From Adiantum capillus-veneris (lineage: Eukaryota; Streptophyta; Polypodiopsida; Polypodiales; Pteridaceae), in the NCBI GenBank assembly GCA_014529385.2, contig CM043955.1, positions 138,933,108-138,997,107 of the forward strand: a stretch of 64,000 bases of DNA, given 5' to 3'. Both the position numbers and the translations under genes were made by a program. This document shows positions 12,667 through 25,707 of the stretch, one piece after another (the stretch's first letter is position 1; each line of letters opens with the position of its first letter). The notes below the pieces were generated by a model. The model made no database searches, was not told where the DNA came from, and worked only from the letters and a program-made list of their open reading frames with translations.

Positions 12667-13278
12667 CCACCCCCCCTCCCCCCCATCTATCTCCCGCTCA
12701 TTAGCCACGCCCACGCAGGTGTTGGCGTACACCACATGGAAACGGGGGTCATGCGGGCCAGCGGGTTTAGGGTTTAGGAAGCGGCGGTACCGGATCAAGG
12801 GGAGGAGCATGGTGCAACACGGGTCGGGGGGGGGAACGGTGCTATCAAGGGGGGTGGAAGTAGCGTGGGTCAAAGGGAGGGGCGGGCGTGGGACACCACG
12901 TGCATTGCGAGAGCCAGCCACGCGGGCTCGCAACCATATTTGGGTCATCGTCCACATGGCACGCCACATGGATTGCGATTGACTCGTAGTCCACGTGGGT
13001 TCGCAATCGCATTTGGGTCGTTGTCCACGTGGGCGTTGGCCCAAATGCGACCGTGGGCCCGCATGGTCAGCTCTCGAAGTCCATGGGGACGTCCACATGT
13101 GCACGCCCCCGGCCACCCGCACTACGTCGCCCCCCCTTTGATAGCGCTCCCACTCCCACTCCCCCCGTGCCCCTCCCTTTAACTTACACTGCTTCCCCTC
13201 CCTTTGACAACCACTACCCCCCTTGACCTATGCTATGCCACCTGTGTCGCCCCCCCCCCCCCCCGCCCGCCCGTTGGT
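12135..13278. promoter_or_regulatory. Divergent intergenic region with CT arrays and GC-rich CCACGTGG-type repeats
   Basis: This lies between the minus-strand transposase start and the plus-strand ParB/methyltransferase-like pseudogene. It holds (CT)n arrays at 12306-12335, 12386-12404 and 12636-12660, and C runs at 12368-12385 and about 13240-13264. A GC-rich part (12690-13200) repeats TTTGGGTC...GTCCAC(A/G)TGG with CACGTG/CACATG cores. E-box or G-box-like palindromes in this position could be regulatory, but that is inference. Confidence 0.45.
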
Positions 13279-13287
13279 TATAAAAGG
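13279..13287 (+). promoter_or_regulatory. TATA box upstream of the ParB/methyltransferase-like pseudogene
   Basis: TATAAAAGG on the plus strand, followed by a pyrimidine-rich leader and the first ATG at 13572. Spacing suits a start site near 13310 and a 5' leader of about 260 bases. Confidence 0.5.
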
Positions 13288-13571
13288 TCCCTTTCTCCTC
13301 TTTAATTTTTTTACACTCCCACGCTCTCCTTAGCCTTAGTGGTCTCGATCCCTTTAAAAGCAAAATCTCAAACCTTTTACTCCCACCATTTCTCATTTCA
13401 TTTCTCTCAAACCTTCTCCTCCCACCTTCTCTCATTTTATCTCTCAAACCTTCTACCCTCACCTTCAGACCTCTTCACTTACTCTCTCACCTTTCATCTT
13501 TCCCTCAAAAGCCATAACCACCCTAACTAACAAACAAAATGCCAATTTTAACAACAAAACAATAAAGAGAT

Positions 13572-16500
13572 ATGGACTGCCAAGAAGAAATGACAATTTA
13601 CACCACTCAAGAGAGCGATTTCGTGGGAGCGATCGTGTTGATGACGGTACAAGTGCCTCCTTTGAGGGGTGCAATCACGTCGACAATGAACCTCGTGGAA
13701 AATAGGAGTAATGATCCTCTTATCGATCTCTTTGGATCCGTGGTTGATAGCCACATCTCATCGGATTGGATTGATGCATCCCCATTTGTCATCTTTTGGC
13801 CAACCCGACCAGTAGAATGAATGATGATTGTGTGACAGAATTAACGACCTCTATAGCCAAAAGAGGTTACCAGCCCACAATGGCTCATTTCATTCTGTGC
13901 AAAGCCTTTTCCAGACAAAATCTTATACCATTCGATAGGCGTGGCACTTATGGGAGAGAGTTAGGGATGCCGGCCACATTTGATGACCAAATTAGAGACA
14001 TTCCAGAGCTCTCTCACATGGAGGAGAAACTGTTAATTGTATGGGACAGAAACCATCGGCTTCATGCATGGAAAGACTGGGCATTACGGGAGCGGGTGGA
14101 GTAATTCTCTACACCAAAGGTTGAGTGGACAATTGTGAAGTGAAACCTTGCGGAGATGGCAAAATTTTTATTGGTGCTCGGTATGATCAACAAGTAAGAT
14201 TCTTCACACTTCTACCGGTGCACTTGAGTGTTAATTGTTAATATAATGTTACATTAAAAAGTAGGGTGACACCAGTCCATGTGCCTCACACCACTACGCG
14301 CAACATATTTATGATGTAAAAATTAGCGCTTGCTGACCCACAATTCTTATTGGACAAATTCAATGAAGAAGATAGGGCGAAAGCTGAGAGGACACTTCAT
14401 GGGATGACAATAAACCATTCAAAATGTCTTAAACTACCTATGTCTTTGCTAGCGCAACTACTGTGGAAGATAATTCTAAATTTATAATAGACATACATTA
14501 GGTAAGTACATGGGAGTTTTTCTTGGAAATCTCTTTGATTTGATGATTTGTATTGCAGGAAGAGTTCGATGCAATGTATCGACTGAAAACACAAAATTTA
14601 TCAGTCAAGGAGAGTAGAGAGTACCACATGCACGGAGATGATTACAAGGCAAGCTTTGATTTGGATGTGAAAGAGATCAAGAACTTTTCTTGTGCAAAAG
14701 GGACTAGAGATAGCAGTTATAGCCAATACCGAAAACGAAACAATTCTTTTTTCCAAAAATGTATCTCTTTTGTGGGTTGGGGAGAGAAGGGTTGCAAAAT
14801 GATTCCCTTCAAAGTCTCTGAGGTTGCACGGGCATGCATTAGTCCTGCGGAGTAAGTACTATTTGCTTTTGATAGCACTGTTTGTTCTCCTTAATTTCTT
14901 AAAAATGTTATCCAATGGTAAATTGTAGAAATTTCACGTGATTGATATATTGGCAAAGGGCGAGTGTCGTTAGTGGAGACATCTATTTCAATGTAGGAGA
15001 AGCCCTTCTCGTAATGGTTGAGAATGCAGGTGAGCATTGTAACATTAGAGTACGAGGTCTTATCTAGTATTAACACATTACTAATACTTAAAGTGCAAGG
15101 GTGTATTGAGTGTGGTGAAGAAGATGTAGGCCAAGAACTCCACATTGAAGAAGTTGCATGCACGCACCGCACGCGATTGTGGCATGTCTCTTGGCAAGGC
15201 ACTGCAGGCTTTTTGACAAAAGCACTTTGACAAGACTTTTGTGCGGTGGAAGCAAACCATATGAGCCACACAGAGCACAGCGGAGCAGCCGCATTTTGCA
15301 GGTGTTGTTCGACGCTTGCAATACAGATATTGAACTGTACAATTTTATCAGGGTGAAATATAAAAATCGTGTGTTTTTAGTGATAGAGTTATTCCTCTTG
15401 TTAATTATAGATGGTGGTTGGGCGTCCTTAAGATAGGTCTTTGCAATCCATACCTTGAGCATCCCAACGACACATGGGTGGAGTGTGAGAGAGAGGAGAG
15501 CGGTCTCTATTTCGATGATTGGATAGAGAAGCTCCTATGGTAAGGAAACATGGAGAGATTGTCCACGGTTTTTGGACTATGCGGATGGAGAATTTCCCGA
15601 AAACGAAGCTGAAGCATACAACTGTAAGTAATTTTTTTCTTGTTCAACTAATATGTTTGGTTTGCTATAGTGTCCTCACTTCCCCTTGGACTTGCAACAT
15701 TGTAAAAGAAGGTTAAGGGAAAGGACAAACGCGGAAGTGCCAACATCAATCAGTCTCCCACCAATGCCATTTTCCCTAGCACGACTAAGGGATGTTGAAG
15801 CCCAAAAACTATAGTGGACATACCCAAACAAGGTAAAAAGAGAGGACGACTAGTCATTAGTGATTTTTTGGAGTTCTCAAAGGAGTTTTAGAGTGAAACG
15901 AGCGAGCATCAAGGTGATGGGTCAGATTATGAGCAGGGTGAATCCAAACATCATTTGGAGTCATGGAGACCTAGTCCTTCCCAGGATTTGAGATCCCAAG
16001 GTCCCGAGCGAACCATATCCATTACTACTGGGCAAAGCGAGGGCAGTATTTTCAATTTGATTGAGAAGCACTCAATCGATCTTCTTTCGCATGGTTTTGT
16101 GTAATGCAAGAGCCTTCGAGTGATCCGATGTTTGATTGAGTCTCTCTCACACCCCAACAAAATGGAGCCTGATCAGCGGCTTGGAGGGGTGTGACTTGTG
16201 TGGGCAGACCTTCCCACACATTGCAAACTTGATGCCGACATTGGTGGCATACCCCAATGGAATGTATTCTCTACGGAGCTCGTTGCCAGTGTGTTCACCC
16301 TAGCTGCAAAGTTTTTACTACCAAATGGCACAATAGTCATGGCATGTCGAGCAGACCAGTTGGCACTCATCACTGAGAGGTCCGCTTGTGCAATTTTTGC
16401 CATCTTTCCACCATTTTTTGCCGAATGGTGTCACGCACATACGTTGTGATAGACGTCTTCATGGATCCATTAAGTTCTCAACCATTTCTCCACGAATTTC

Positions 16501-17307
16501 ATGGGGTAGACATTGGTGTGTTTTTGCTTTAAACAATAACCATATTGCAGGTCGAGACATTATTGCTGGTCATGTTCATATGTAAAAGGGCCTCCCAGTG
16601 ATTCCATTATATGATCGTCAGGAAGGAGATGTGGCGACTGACAAATGATGGGTTCGAGTTTGATAGTGACATGATCTGAGAGCCACTACAAGACTTGCCA
16701 TGGACACTAGATGCCCTTGGAGCACCATTCGGTCTAGAGTGGAGAAGAGCGATTTCTTTGCTTAGTAAGTCAAGAAGGACACCTCTATGCTCTATTTTGG
16801 CCATTGAAAAGTCAGCTAATGTTTCATTGAAAACTTCCCTAATGTTTGCGATATCGTAAACAAGTGGTTATTGGGTACCTTCACAAAGGTTTGGGATGCA
16901 GCTTTGGATTGTCTTGCTGGTTGTGGTGGCTTGGCTTTGGAGTGCAAGCGTCTACAACAACATTGCATCAGCATTGACTAGGATCGATAAATGTTTTTGG
17001 AAGGTGTTCAACCGTAGCAGCAGCTTCCTAGTGGTCTAAGATCGACTCTTCATGTGGGAAAGGTATCGCGTTCAACACAGTCACAACCACCTTCGTTCCC
17101 TTTACAATGTCACCAAGAGTCGAGTGTGCCATCTACTCCTCCCTCGAGTAGACCTCCAGCTATAGTTCCAGGTTGACGAAGCCATGGTCAACGTTCTATC
17201 GGCCACTATGTCCCACAATGCCCATGGAGCCCCCACTTGCACATGCCCCAGTAGTGCAACCACCATAGGATTTGCGGCCACTAAGAACCTAAATCCCAAT
17301 TTGTACT
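13572..17307 (+). pseudogene. Decayed multi-exon gene: ParB-like domain plus N6/N4 DNA methyltransferase-like domain
   Basis: A disrupted gene with apparent GT-AG introns, for example about 14500-14557 and 14852-14928. The N-terminal part (13572-14105, one frameshift near 13810) contains ELTTSIAKRGYQP and LLIVWDRNHRLHAW, which resemble the SI..G..QP and GNHRL.A motifs of ParB-like domains. Near 16198-16380, VWADLPTHCKLD followed by LAAKFLLPNGTIVMAC resembles methyltransferase motif IV (DPPY) and the strand after it. Near 16885-16985, LDCLAGCGGLALECKRL and then CISID resemble the SAM-binding motif I. Motif IV before motif I is the beta-class order of adenine/cytosine-N4 methylases. Stops, frameshifts and a degenerate catalytic motif mean no activity is expected. 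Family assignment is by eye; another SAM-dependent fold is possible. Confidence 0.5.
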
Positions 17308-17904
17308 GATTACTCCATATAAACTTATTCTCTATGTAATGACACACCAAAACTTATCGGTTGGCCATACTATGCTTTAATTTTTGACAAGCATCACGTA
17401 CTATGTGCTTGCCACTATGTTGAGTGTTTTGTAACTATCTTTAATTTTTGAAGGCAAGTCAATCGAAGGTGGTTAATCTTTTAGTGAGATTTTTTTCCGC
17501 TTTATTTTATGTGAAAATATTACAGAGAACATGGTGCAAATGATCTTTGAAGTAAAGACGCTTGAGATTCTTTATAAATATCCAAAAAAACACTAGTTTC
17601 ATTCATTCATTCATTTGCAAGTTTCTCTAAGTATCTATTTTTAATTGTTATTCCTTTAGTTTTCTCTCATTCATATATTTGCCATGCATTGGGGAAATCA
17701 TGGACAACACGATCAGTGTGTCCAACCCCCCCCCCCCGTGTCGACCCCATCAACAATGTGCACGCTAATTACATTCTCAACAATGTATATGCTATGAATG
17801 CTGTCGCTTACTTTTTTAGGCGTCCGTTTTCACTCTTTTATTAAAAAAAAAATATTTTTTAATGTTTATAATGTTTTTTAATGATCAATTTTTTTGATTA
17901 AAGT
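17308..17904. other. AT-rich DNA without a visible gene
   Basis: No coding frame seen. It contains an ATTC triple repeat near 17600, a short C run at 17731 and A/T runs. It ends where homology to the leader of the Gag-protease LTR family begins. Confidence 0.6.
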
Positions 17905-18759
17905 CTGTGATAGCTCGAAATGAGCATATCCCTCAAAGGGTCGCGGTGTGCTTTACAGCACAACGTTCGGTCACATGAAGCTCCGTTGGTCCTCAAAAAA
18001 GTCGATTTTTAGTTACGTGTGAAGCTAAAATATGTAATTTTAAAGGGCAACTGAGGCCTGAGCCTGAGCGTGAGCTTTGGGCTTGGGTTTGGGAGATATT
18101 CCCGATCCCAATCCTACCTTTTTTTTTAAAAAAAAAATATTTTTCTTTTTAAAGAATAAGGTCATCGCGGCCTGTCGAGAGTACGCACACACTCTACCTA
18201 CCTACTTACAACTAATACACCTATTGTTACACACTAACACACTTCATTAGCTCTCACAGATCTACTTCCTACTTACTGTACATTACATTACACAAAACTA
18301 ACAACCTTAATACTAACACCTTACACAGAGAAAACACAGTAACCTTTCAAAACTTCATTATCAAGAAATAATACAGTAGCAACACAAAATCCTTCTTCTC
18401 AACACACACACCTTCCTTCCCTACCTTTCCTACAATTGAAATTGCACCACAAAAGAAGCACAGAGTGCCATTCAAGCTTAGTGTATGGCATTCCCTGGCG
18501 ACGGCGCCAAAAATGTGCGCGTATGTCGCACGTGTCAATGCAAGGAACTTGCCGATACACTGTGTGCGAGCCACAAATGGCTCCAAGCACACAACAAGCC
18601 TAAACTAGTAAGCTCAAAGATGGCGATGGTGTGTCACTCACCGCTCTACGCTTGCCGTCGTGGAGGATTCCTCGCCGCGAAGAACAGGGAGACGTCGCTA
18701 CGCCGTGCTCAACTGCCTCGCCGATCGTCGTGCCACCGCAATGCTCGATCGCATACACG

Positions 18760-18821
<62 letters not shown>

Positions 18822-19144
18822 TACACACACACACACACACACACACAAGGAGATGAAGAAGAAGAAGATGGAGATGGAGCAAGAGCACTCTTCAATTGCA
18901 CAAATAAGAGAATGAGTGAATTTTAGGTTTAGTTGTCTTTTATATGAGCTCGCCCCATTCACACTTGGGCGCCCATGCTTAGCCAACTAATCCCTTGAAT
19001 GTTCCAGTTAGAGTGCGCCTCTCATCGGCGATCACTCTTACCCTTTTCCTATTGGACCGACAAGCCCAGTACCTGACTCTACCAAGTAAATAATATAACG
19101 TCCGTTGTAGGTGATAGGGTGTCCGTGAGCCGTGAGGGTTAACA
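17905..19144 (-). mobile_element. LTR retrotransposon copy C, 5' end only (leader and 5' LTR)
   Basis: A fragment of the A/B family in minus orientation. From about 17905 it aligns with the element B leader (TGATAGCTCGAAA motif, CTTTACAGC, a GGCTTGGG-type repeat near 18070). It then has a degenerate tRNA-Asp primer site (about 18492-18509) and a full 5' LTR (18514-19144). All of gag and the 3' end are missing. The outer LTR edge abuts a Ty3/gypsy protease frame directly, so the element probably inserted into that older element. Confidence 0.8.
18514..19144 (-). repeat. LTR of element C (631 bp)
   Basis: TGTGCGCGTATG...GGTTAACA, homologous along its length to the LTRs of A and B. A long CT/CA array (18760-18847) accounts for its greater length. 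The minus-strand TATA box is at 18937-18945. Confidence 0.9.
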
Positions 19145-22100
19145 CTGGCTCTAGTTACAACTTCATATCAACAGAGTTGGCCACCAAGTTGGGCATTCAA
19201 GCTTTCGATATAGGAGATATTGTAACAAATGACATAGCTTTCAAGGGACAGCAATCCTTCGCTACTCCCTTGATTGGGAAGTTGAGGCTTCATGTCCAAA
19301 GCTATGTCGACAAAGAATACTTTTTTATGTCTTCTCTCCAACATGAGGATGCTATCCTAGGGGCGCCATGGTTTGATCGCATGGCTGCCAACATGAAGTT
19401 CTCTGAAAGGAGAATTTACTTTAGCTACAGGAAAAAGAACATGTATATAGATGCTAGTGAGTTTGGTCATACTATACCACTTGTAAATCCATGAAGAGCT
19501 GAGTTTCTGCATACATGGTTTTTGTCAAAGAGTCCCTATAAGATCCTAATGTTTCATCAAATGTAAATGGTAGGAATCAAGAAGAGTTAGACTTGTCATT
19601 TTCTAAAAGGATTCCAAGATGTGTTCATCGATTATATCCCTATGGACTTACCTCCAAAAGGAGGGGATGATGACCATCGCATTTAGCTTCTTCCAGGAAG
19701 TTCACAGCCTAATAAGCCTCCCTATCGAGTTTCTCAAGCTCAACAAGAGGAGATCATGAGGAGGCAAGTACAAGAATTGGTTGACAAAGGGATGGTGAGG
19801 CATAACTCCTCTTCCTTTTGTTCTCCAGTCCTTTTAGTGCAAAAGAAAGATGATACATATCGTACGTGTGTGGACTATCGAGCAGTAAACCATATCACTA
19901 TCAAGAATAGATTTCCCATGCCTCAAATAAAAGACTTGTTTGATAAACTACAAAGCTCTACCTACCTCAATAGGATTGACCTTAAAAGTGACTATAATCA
20001 AATAAGGATAGTGTATGAAGATATCCTAAAGACCGTGTTTCGTACAACCTTTGGTCTTTATGAATATCTAGTCATGCCTTTTGGCTTGACTAATGCACCA
20101 ACTATGTTCAATCGTCTAATGGAGAAAATCTTTATTCCCTATCGAAAATTCACTAGGGTGCTCTTTGATGATATCATCATCTACTTCAAGTCTTTGGAGG
20201 AACATAAGCAACATCTCCAAGTGATTTTTCAAGCACTGAGGGAGAACAAGCTTTTTCTTAACCAAAAGAAAAATGAATTTTTCCTTCAAGAGATTCAATA
20301 CGTAGGTCATATTATCTCTGAATATGGTATCTGTATGGATCCATCGAAGTTAGAGATAATAAAAACATGGCTTAATCCAAGGAATCTACATGAGCTAAGA
20401 AGCTTTATGGGTATGTTTGTATACTATAGACGCTTCATAGCAAAATTTTCTCAAATAGCAGGATCATTGCATGACTTAACTAAGAAGAACGTTAAGTATT
20501 TATGGATTTCTAAGGAGCAAAATGCTTCTGACAAACTCAAAGAGAAGCTTACCTTCCAACCAGGCATCATGCTTCCGGAACTCTCAAAGCCATTTGAGGT
20601 CCAATGTGATGCTTGTGGTGATTGCCTTGAAGCAATCTTGCTTCAAGAAGGGCATGCCATAGCATATGAGGGCCAAAGGCTCAATACAGATGAATGTGTC
20701 TTAGACACTTATGAGAAAGAGCTTTTAATTGTTCTACGTACCCTAGACACATGGAAGCATTATTTATTTGGGGACTCCATTTATTCTACGAACCGACCAC
20801 CAAAGTCTCAAGTACTTCATGATGCAAACCAAGCTTTCCGACAAGCAAAAGAGGTATGAAAATTTTCTTTCGTAATTTAATTTTCATATTGCTCACATTA
20901 CTGGTAAGCACAATCAAGTGGCCGATGCACTTTCATGAGAACGACAAAAAGTTAATGCGATGTCTATAGCTACTCACAATGATCTATCTTCTATGATAGA
21001 TGAGTATGTTACTGACCTCGACTATAGAAACATAATGTCAGCCCTTGCTTTGGGCAAGAAAGAGGAACCGTTCACCTTGCAGGATGGTTATCTTCTCCAC
21101 GACAATAGGCTATGTGTTACCCACTCCCTTCGAAAGAAAGTCGTGTATGAATCTCATGCTCCTCCCTATGCGGGACATAGAGGCATTCAACCTACTCTCC
21201 AAGGAGTAGAAACGTACTTCTATTGGCCCACCATGAAAGTGGACATACAAGAGTATGTTTCAAAATGTGTAGTATGCCAAAAGACCAAGTATGATAGAGA
21301 GAAGCAACTTGGATTACTCCAGCCATTGCCTATTCCAAATTCACCATGGGAGAGTATATCCATGGATTTTATCTTTAGATTATCCAAATCTATCCATGGG
21401 AATATGGGAATATGAACAATAGTCGATAGGTTTAACAAACAAACACTTTATTCCTGTCAAAAAGACTATTAAGGCACACCAAATTGCAACTCTCTTCATA
21501 TCACAGATTTTCAAACACCGCAGATTGTCAACATCTATCGTGTTAGATAGAGATCTTAGAATGAGCAGTAATTTTTAGAAAGGTCTCTTTGAAAATCTAG
21601 GAACAAGATTGAATTTTTCTTCGGATTATCACCCAGAAACGGATGGCCAAAGTGAGATAGTCAATCTTACGATACTCAATCTACTAAAGACTTATGTTAC
21701 CGAAGTAGATCAACGCTCACAGTGGAAAAAGTACTTACCTCTTGTAGAGTATGCCTACAATAATACTGTACATACTTTTATGGGAAAAGCACCTTTCAAA
21801 ATAATTGAGCGAAGACCTAAAAGTCCCTTGCTACTTAAAGTACATGAAAAGATCTTCGCTGCCAATGAGTAGAGCCATGACTTACAAGAATCTTTTCAAA
21901 AGATTAAGGAGGTTATATCCATCTCTCAACAAAGGCAAAAAGTTGTTGCTGACAAGCACAAAAGAGTCTTAACACTTAAGAAAATGATTGAGTTTTACCT
22001 AAGTTTCCTAAGGCTCGATTGAGGCAAACGACGAGAAAAAATCCTACGGGCCGTCAAAAGTATTATGCTAAGTTAGCAAAAAGATACTATGGTCCTTTCC

Positions 22101-22405
22101 AAATTTTGAAGCCCATCAATGAGATGGCTTATCAACTTAAGTTGCCCAACCATTGACTCATACACAATGCTTTTCATGTGAGCCTACTTAAGCCCTACAA
22201 AGGAGAGCCAACAAGTGAACCAATCATTAAAGACCCTCCCGAAATCGGAGACCAAAAAGAGGTGCTACAACCCGAAGCTATCCTTCGGAATAAAGACAAG
22301 GTACTACGACATGGTAAGATTATCGGACGGTATCTTATATTAAGTTCAAAAATTATCCTTTTGAAAATGTTAGATGGATGCAAGGAATACAGTTTAAGGA
22401 TAGTA
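19145..22405 (+). pseudogene. Ty3/gypsy chromovirus-like pol (protease, RT, RNase H, integrase, chromodomain-like end), broken
   Basis: Protease (19145-19493) begins in the middle of its active site: only TGSSYNFIS remains after the LTR edge, so the catalytic Asp codon is missing. ILGAPWF follows. Reverse transcriptase (19756-20300) shows CVDYRAVN, LKSDYNQIRI and VFRTTFGLYEY. The YxDD box reads LFDD. RNase H continues to 20859 (FEVQCDACG), then a frameshift. The integrase zinc finger (21140-21280) has GHRGIQPTLQ and CVVCQKTK; the core is badly broken, with SSDYHPETDGQSE at 21615. The end (22178-22405) has VSLLKPYKGEP and PEAIL, like the chromodomain-proximal part of plant chromoviruses. Not functional. 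Confidence 0.9.
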
Positions 22406-24975
22406 TGAACCTTGTCAATGCTTACAATGCGACATTAAAGTAAGCAAATGTACAAATTTCTTTTAAATGACCAATGTTTTTATCTTGTAAGACTAGTTCT
22501 CTTTTTATTGTGCACAAATTTAAATAGTGTGCATGCTTAGAATCATATTTGTGATGACGACGTCTCTCAAACACCAAATATAATTTGTCATTTTACTTGG
22601 GAGAATGAAATGGACTAAAGAGCAGACATACTTGGGACAACTATGTCTCCCAAGCACCATATGGATTGGTCATCCATCTTGGAAAGATGTCGAAAGGTAA
22701 AAAGGGATCCTCTATCCGCTAAACAAGATTGACTAATGTCTAAGGCTTTATATCTTGAGATGTCATCTATTGGAGCTTGCCAATTGCAAGATGTATATGC
22801 AAACATGGTTGCGATACGAAAGCTCTCAATTGTTTTAAACAGAGGCAAAGGGAATAAGAAACATATTGTGCTTGGCTATCTTTGGTTGATATGTGTGCCA
22901 AATGTGATGCCCTTTGAAAGCACAACAAGTCTCGATGAGCATCCTCTAGGATGTTATCTCTTGGAGGTCTCAGTTATTTTCACCAAACGTGAAGGCACCT
23001 TACACAAGGCCTTCACATGGGTTCACAATCTGCTTGTTGGTCAAGAGGTATTGAGAAACATGTTCTTGACAATGTTTGGTTGACATGTATACCAAAGGTG
23101 GCAAGGTTGCATTCCAAACTCATATTTATCACTCCCCTTACCATACAATACATACGCATATTGGTGGTATTAGCTAACGACTAGTTGTTAATACACATAC
23201 AAGCATGTAAGCATGATTGTATATTAGGTTGTAGACATATGTATGTATATATACATATGTACATGTAGATGTTTGTGCATGCATATTTACATGTATACAA
23301 CGAGGCAAAAGTAGACATGTATGTCTTGTGAGAGTACATAACGTATTCCATATTTTTTGCACATATCCACCTTGAAAGGTGGCTCATCCCCAGGCTAAGA
23401 ATTGCACTTACATCCTGCGTTTAACCATTGTAGAAAGAGGTAATACTCTCAAAAATTATTTTTAGGAAAATCTGGTCTAGGTAAAGTTTGTCAAAACTCC
23501 TACAAAATCACTTAAAGCCTTGCCCATTCCCACGCCCTTCCAGAATTGCACGGATCTAGCACAGCCATGTTAAACCTAGCTTGGCCATTATCATTATATT
23601 CAGGTCCCTTGGGATCGTTCCTTAGATACTAAAATCTCTCTCTCTCTCTCTCTCTCCCTCTCTCTCTCTCTTTTAAGGCATCCACCCTAAAGAGGGGCAC
23701 TTCTTGCTTGCATGCTTCTTAAACGGAGTGGGCAACAACAAGTGGACAACACAAGTAGAAATTACAGCAATGAGAGTAAACTAATCTAGAACCACCCAAG
23801 CTTAGAGAGTGGAGCAGAATGAAAGAAATGCCTTGGATGTTACAAGGTGCTGTACTCATGGCTTGCTTATGAGAGCTAGTTGTAAACAATAACATTTAAG
23901 ACCCCTGGTTTGCCCATTCATCAATAAATTGATTTTGTTCATGGATGTCATGCTACACGACCTACAAGGTATCGCTCCCTCTCTGGTGCAACCTTGCATA
24001 AAGCCTCTTCTTAGTTCTAGTTCCTATAAGCTGCTCATAATAAGAAGCTACAAGAAACCTATGACATATGTCCTTCAAAGTGAGAGGGCTGGATGACTAC
24101 ACAAATACAAAAGAAAAGAGGGAGACTGTGTACACACTCTCTCAAGGGGCATTCGGCATCTCCTCCTAATTAAGATCAGAGATGTAAGATGACGCTAATC
24201 TCCATACCCTGCTAACAGGCCAAATATGAAGACAAACAAGACAACTCAAACAACAGGTAGAGTACAGAAAGCATTAAGATGAGATATAATAAAAAGAAGT
24301 AATCTTATTTCCAAGAGAGTAAACTACATCATGAAACAAGTAATCTTATTTCCAAGAGAGTAAACTACAATCCAATTACGTACCCTCACATATCCAAAGT
24401 CTCCTCTACGAACGTGCTCTTGGTAACCTAAGTTATTTTCGCTGTTAATCTAGCATGTGGTTCATCAATCTACACAATGCCCACACAGCCTCATGCTCGG
24501 AGGCTTAAGTTAACGACAACTTCGAAAGAAAAAGCTCAGCAATCCTACTCCAAGATATCCCAAACAAACTCCTCATCCAAAACTAAACTTCTCTAAATCT
24601 TCACAATGTTTTTTAAGAGCCAAAAACATGGAAGTGTGGAATAATACTAGCAATCTTGCCTTGTTATCTCTAGGTACTTAACACACACACACACAAGTAC
24701 ATTTATCTATATATATGCAGTACTATGTGGGCATACAAAAAGATGGATTCCATGTAAAGGTCTATTTGTCTACACTTGTCTGTACACAAGCGTGCACTGC
24801 TTGTCACTAACACCAAATGCACTGTACATACATAACCAACTTGAAAGTGTGACATTGATGAAGCCGTCCAGATACTACCATGATATCAGAAAAAATGAGC
24901 CAATGGAAAGGGATTTTGAGCTATTTGTGCCCACTTGCACCGGCATTGGCAATGTTTCCCCTTGTAAACCTGCAA
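22406..24975. other. Non-coding DNA, probable 3' remnant of the gypsy element and unique sequence
   Basis: No convincing gene. 22440-23100 may be the 3' untranslated part or LTR of the gypsy element (TTGGGAGAATG near 22600, TATATC near 22749), but no partner LTR is present. A (CT)n array lies at about 23637-23671, and a 41-bp tandem duplication (AAGTAATCTTATTTCC units at 24297 and 24338) spans about 24297-24375. Confidence 0.5.
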
Positions 24976-25650
24976 CTAAGTATTGCCTCTCTTGCTAGCT
25001 CGCTTTTCACCTGCAGATTAGACAAAAACGAAAATTAGAAATTTGTTTCGAGAGAATAGAAACTCACGCAGAAAGACGGTTGCCTTGTAGTACTCAAATC
25101 TAGCCTGACATGACTTCAACTAAGTCATGACCAATGCCGTTTTAAGTCAAACTGCAAAGGGTTACAAAAATCAGGTATAAAAGGGAAAAAATACACTATA
25201 ATACATACTGCGAGCTTCAACAGCAGCCTGATGACGTTCAGCCTTGGTAAAAGGCTTTTCATACGTGTCCTTCCACTCATGATAATCCTTATCCCAGGGC
25301 TTATGACCATAGCTAAGCATCTCTTTGTCAGTGAACTTCACAGGTTCAACACCATACATGTGGACATCAGCATCTTCAAACGAGGTAGCCTGCTTTGCTT
25401 GCTTTGTGGACATTTTCTTCTGTTTGGACATGCGTTTCTCTGTGCAAACTCTCATTGTCAGGTTATAAGGACCACAGGTATAAAATTGTGACGTACTTGT
25501 CGCTTATACTATCTTACATAAGCTCAGATGCAGAGATACAGAAAATATTGGCGAGACAATGTAGATGTCGATGCATCATGCACATTCATGTCCATGGAAA
25601 TGAACAAAAGTCGACTAGAAGCTAACAAAGTTTACCAATTCTCAGGCAAC

Positions 25651-25707
<57 letters not shown>

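Noticed and set aside
23174-23387. Overlapping minus-strand frames near a TATATAC/ACATGTA-rich stretch
   Set aside because: Low-complexity sequence with chance open frames; no similarity between reading frames and known proteins.
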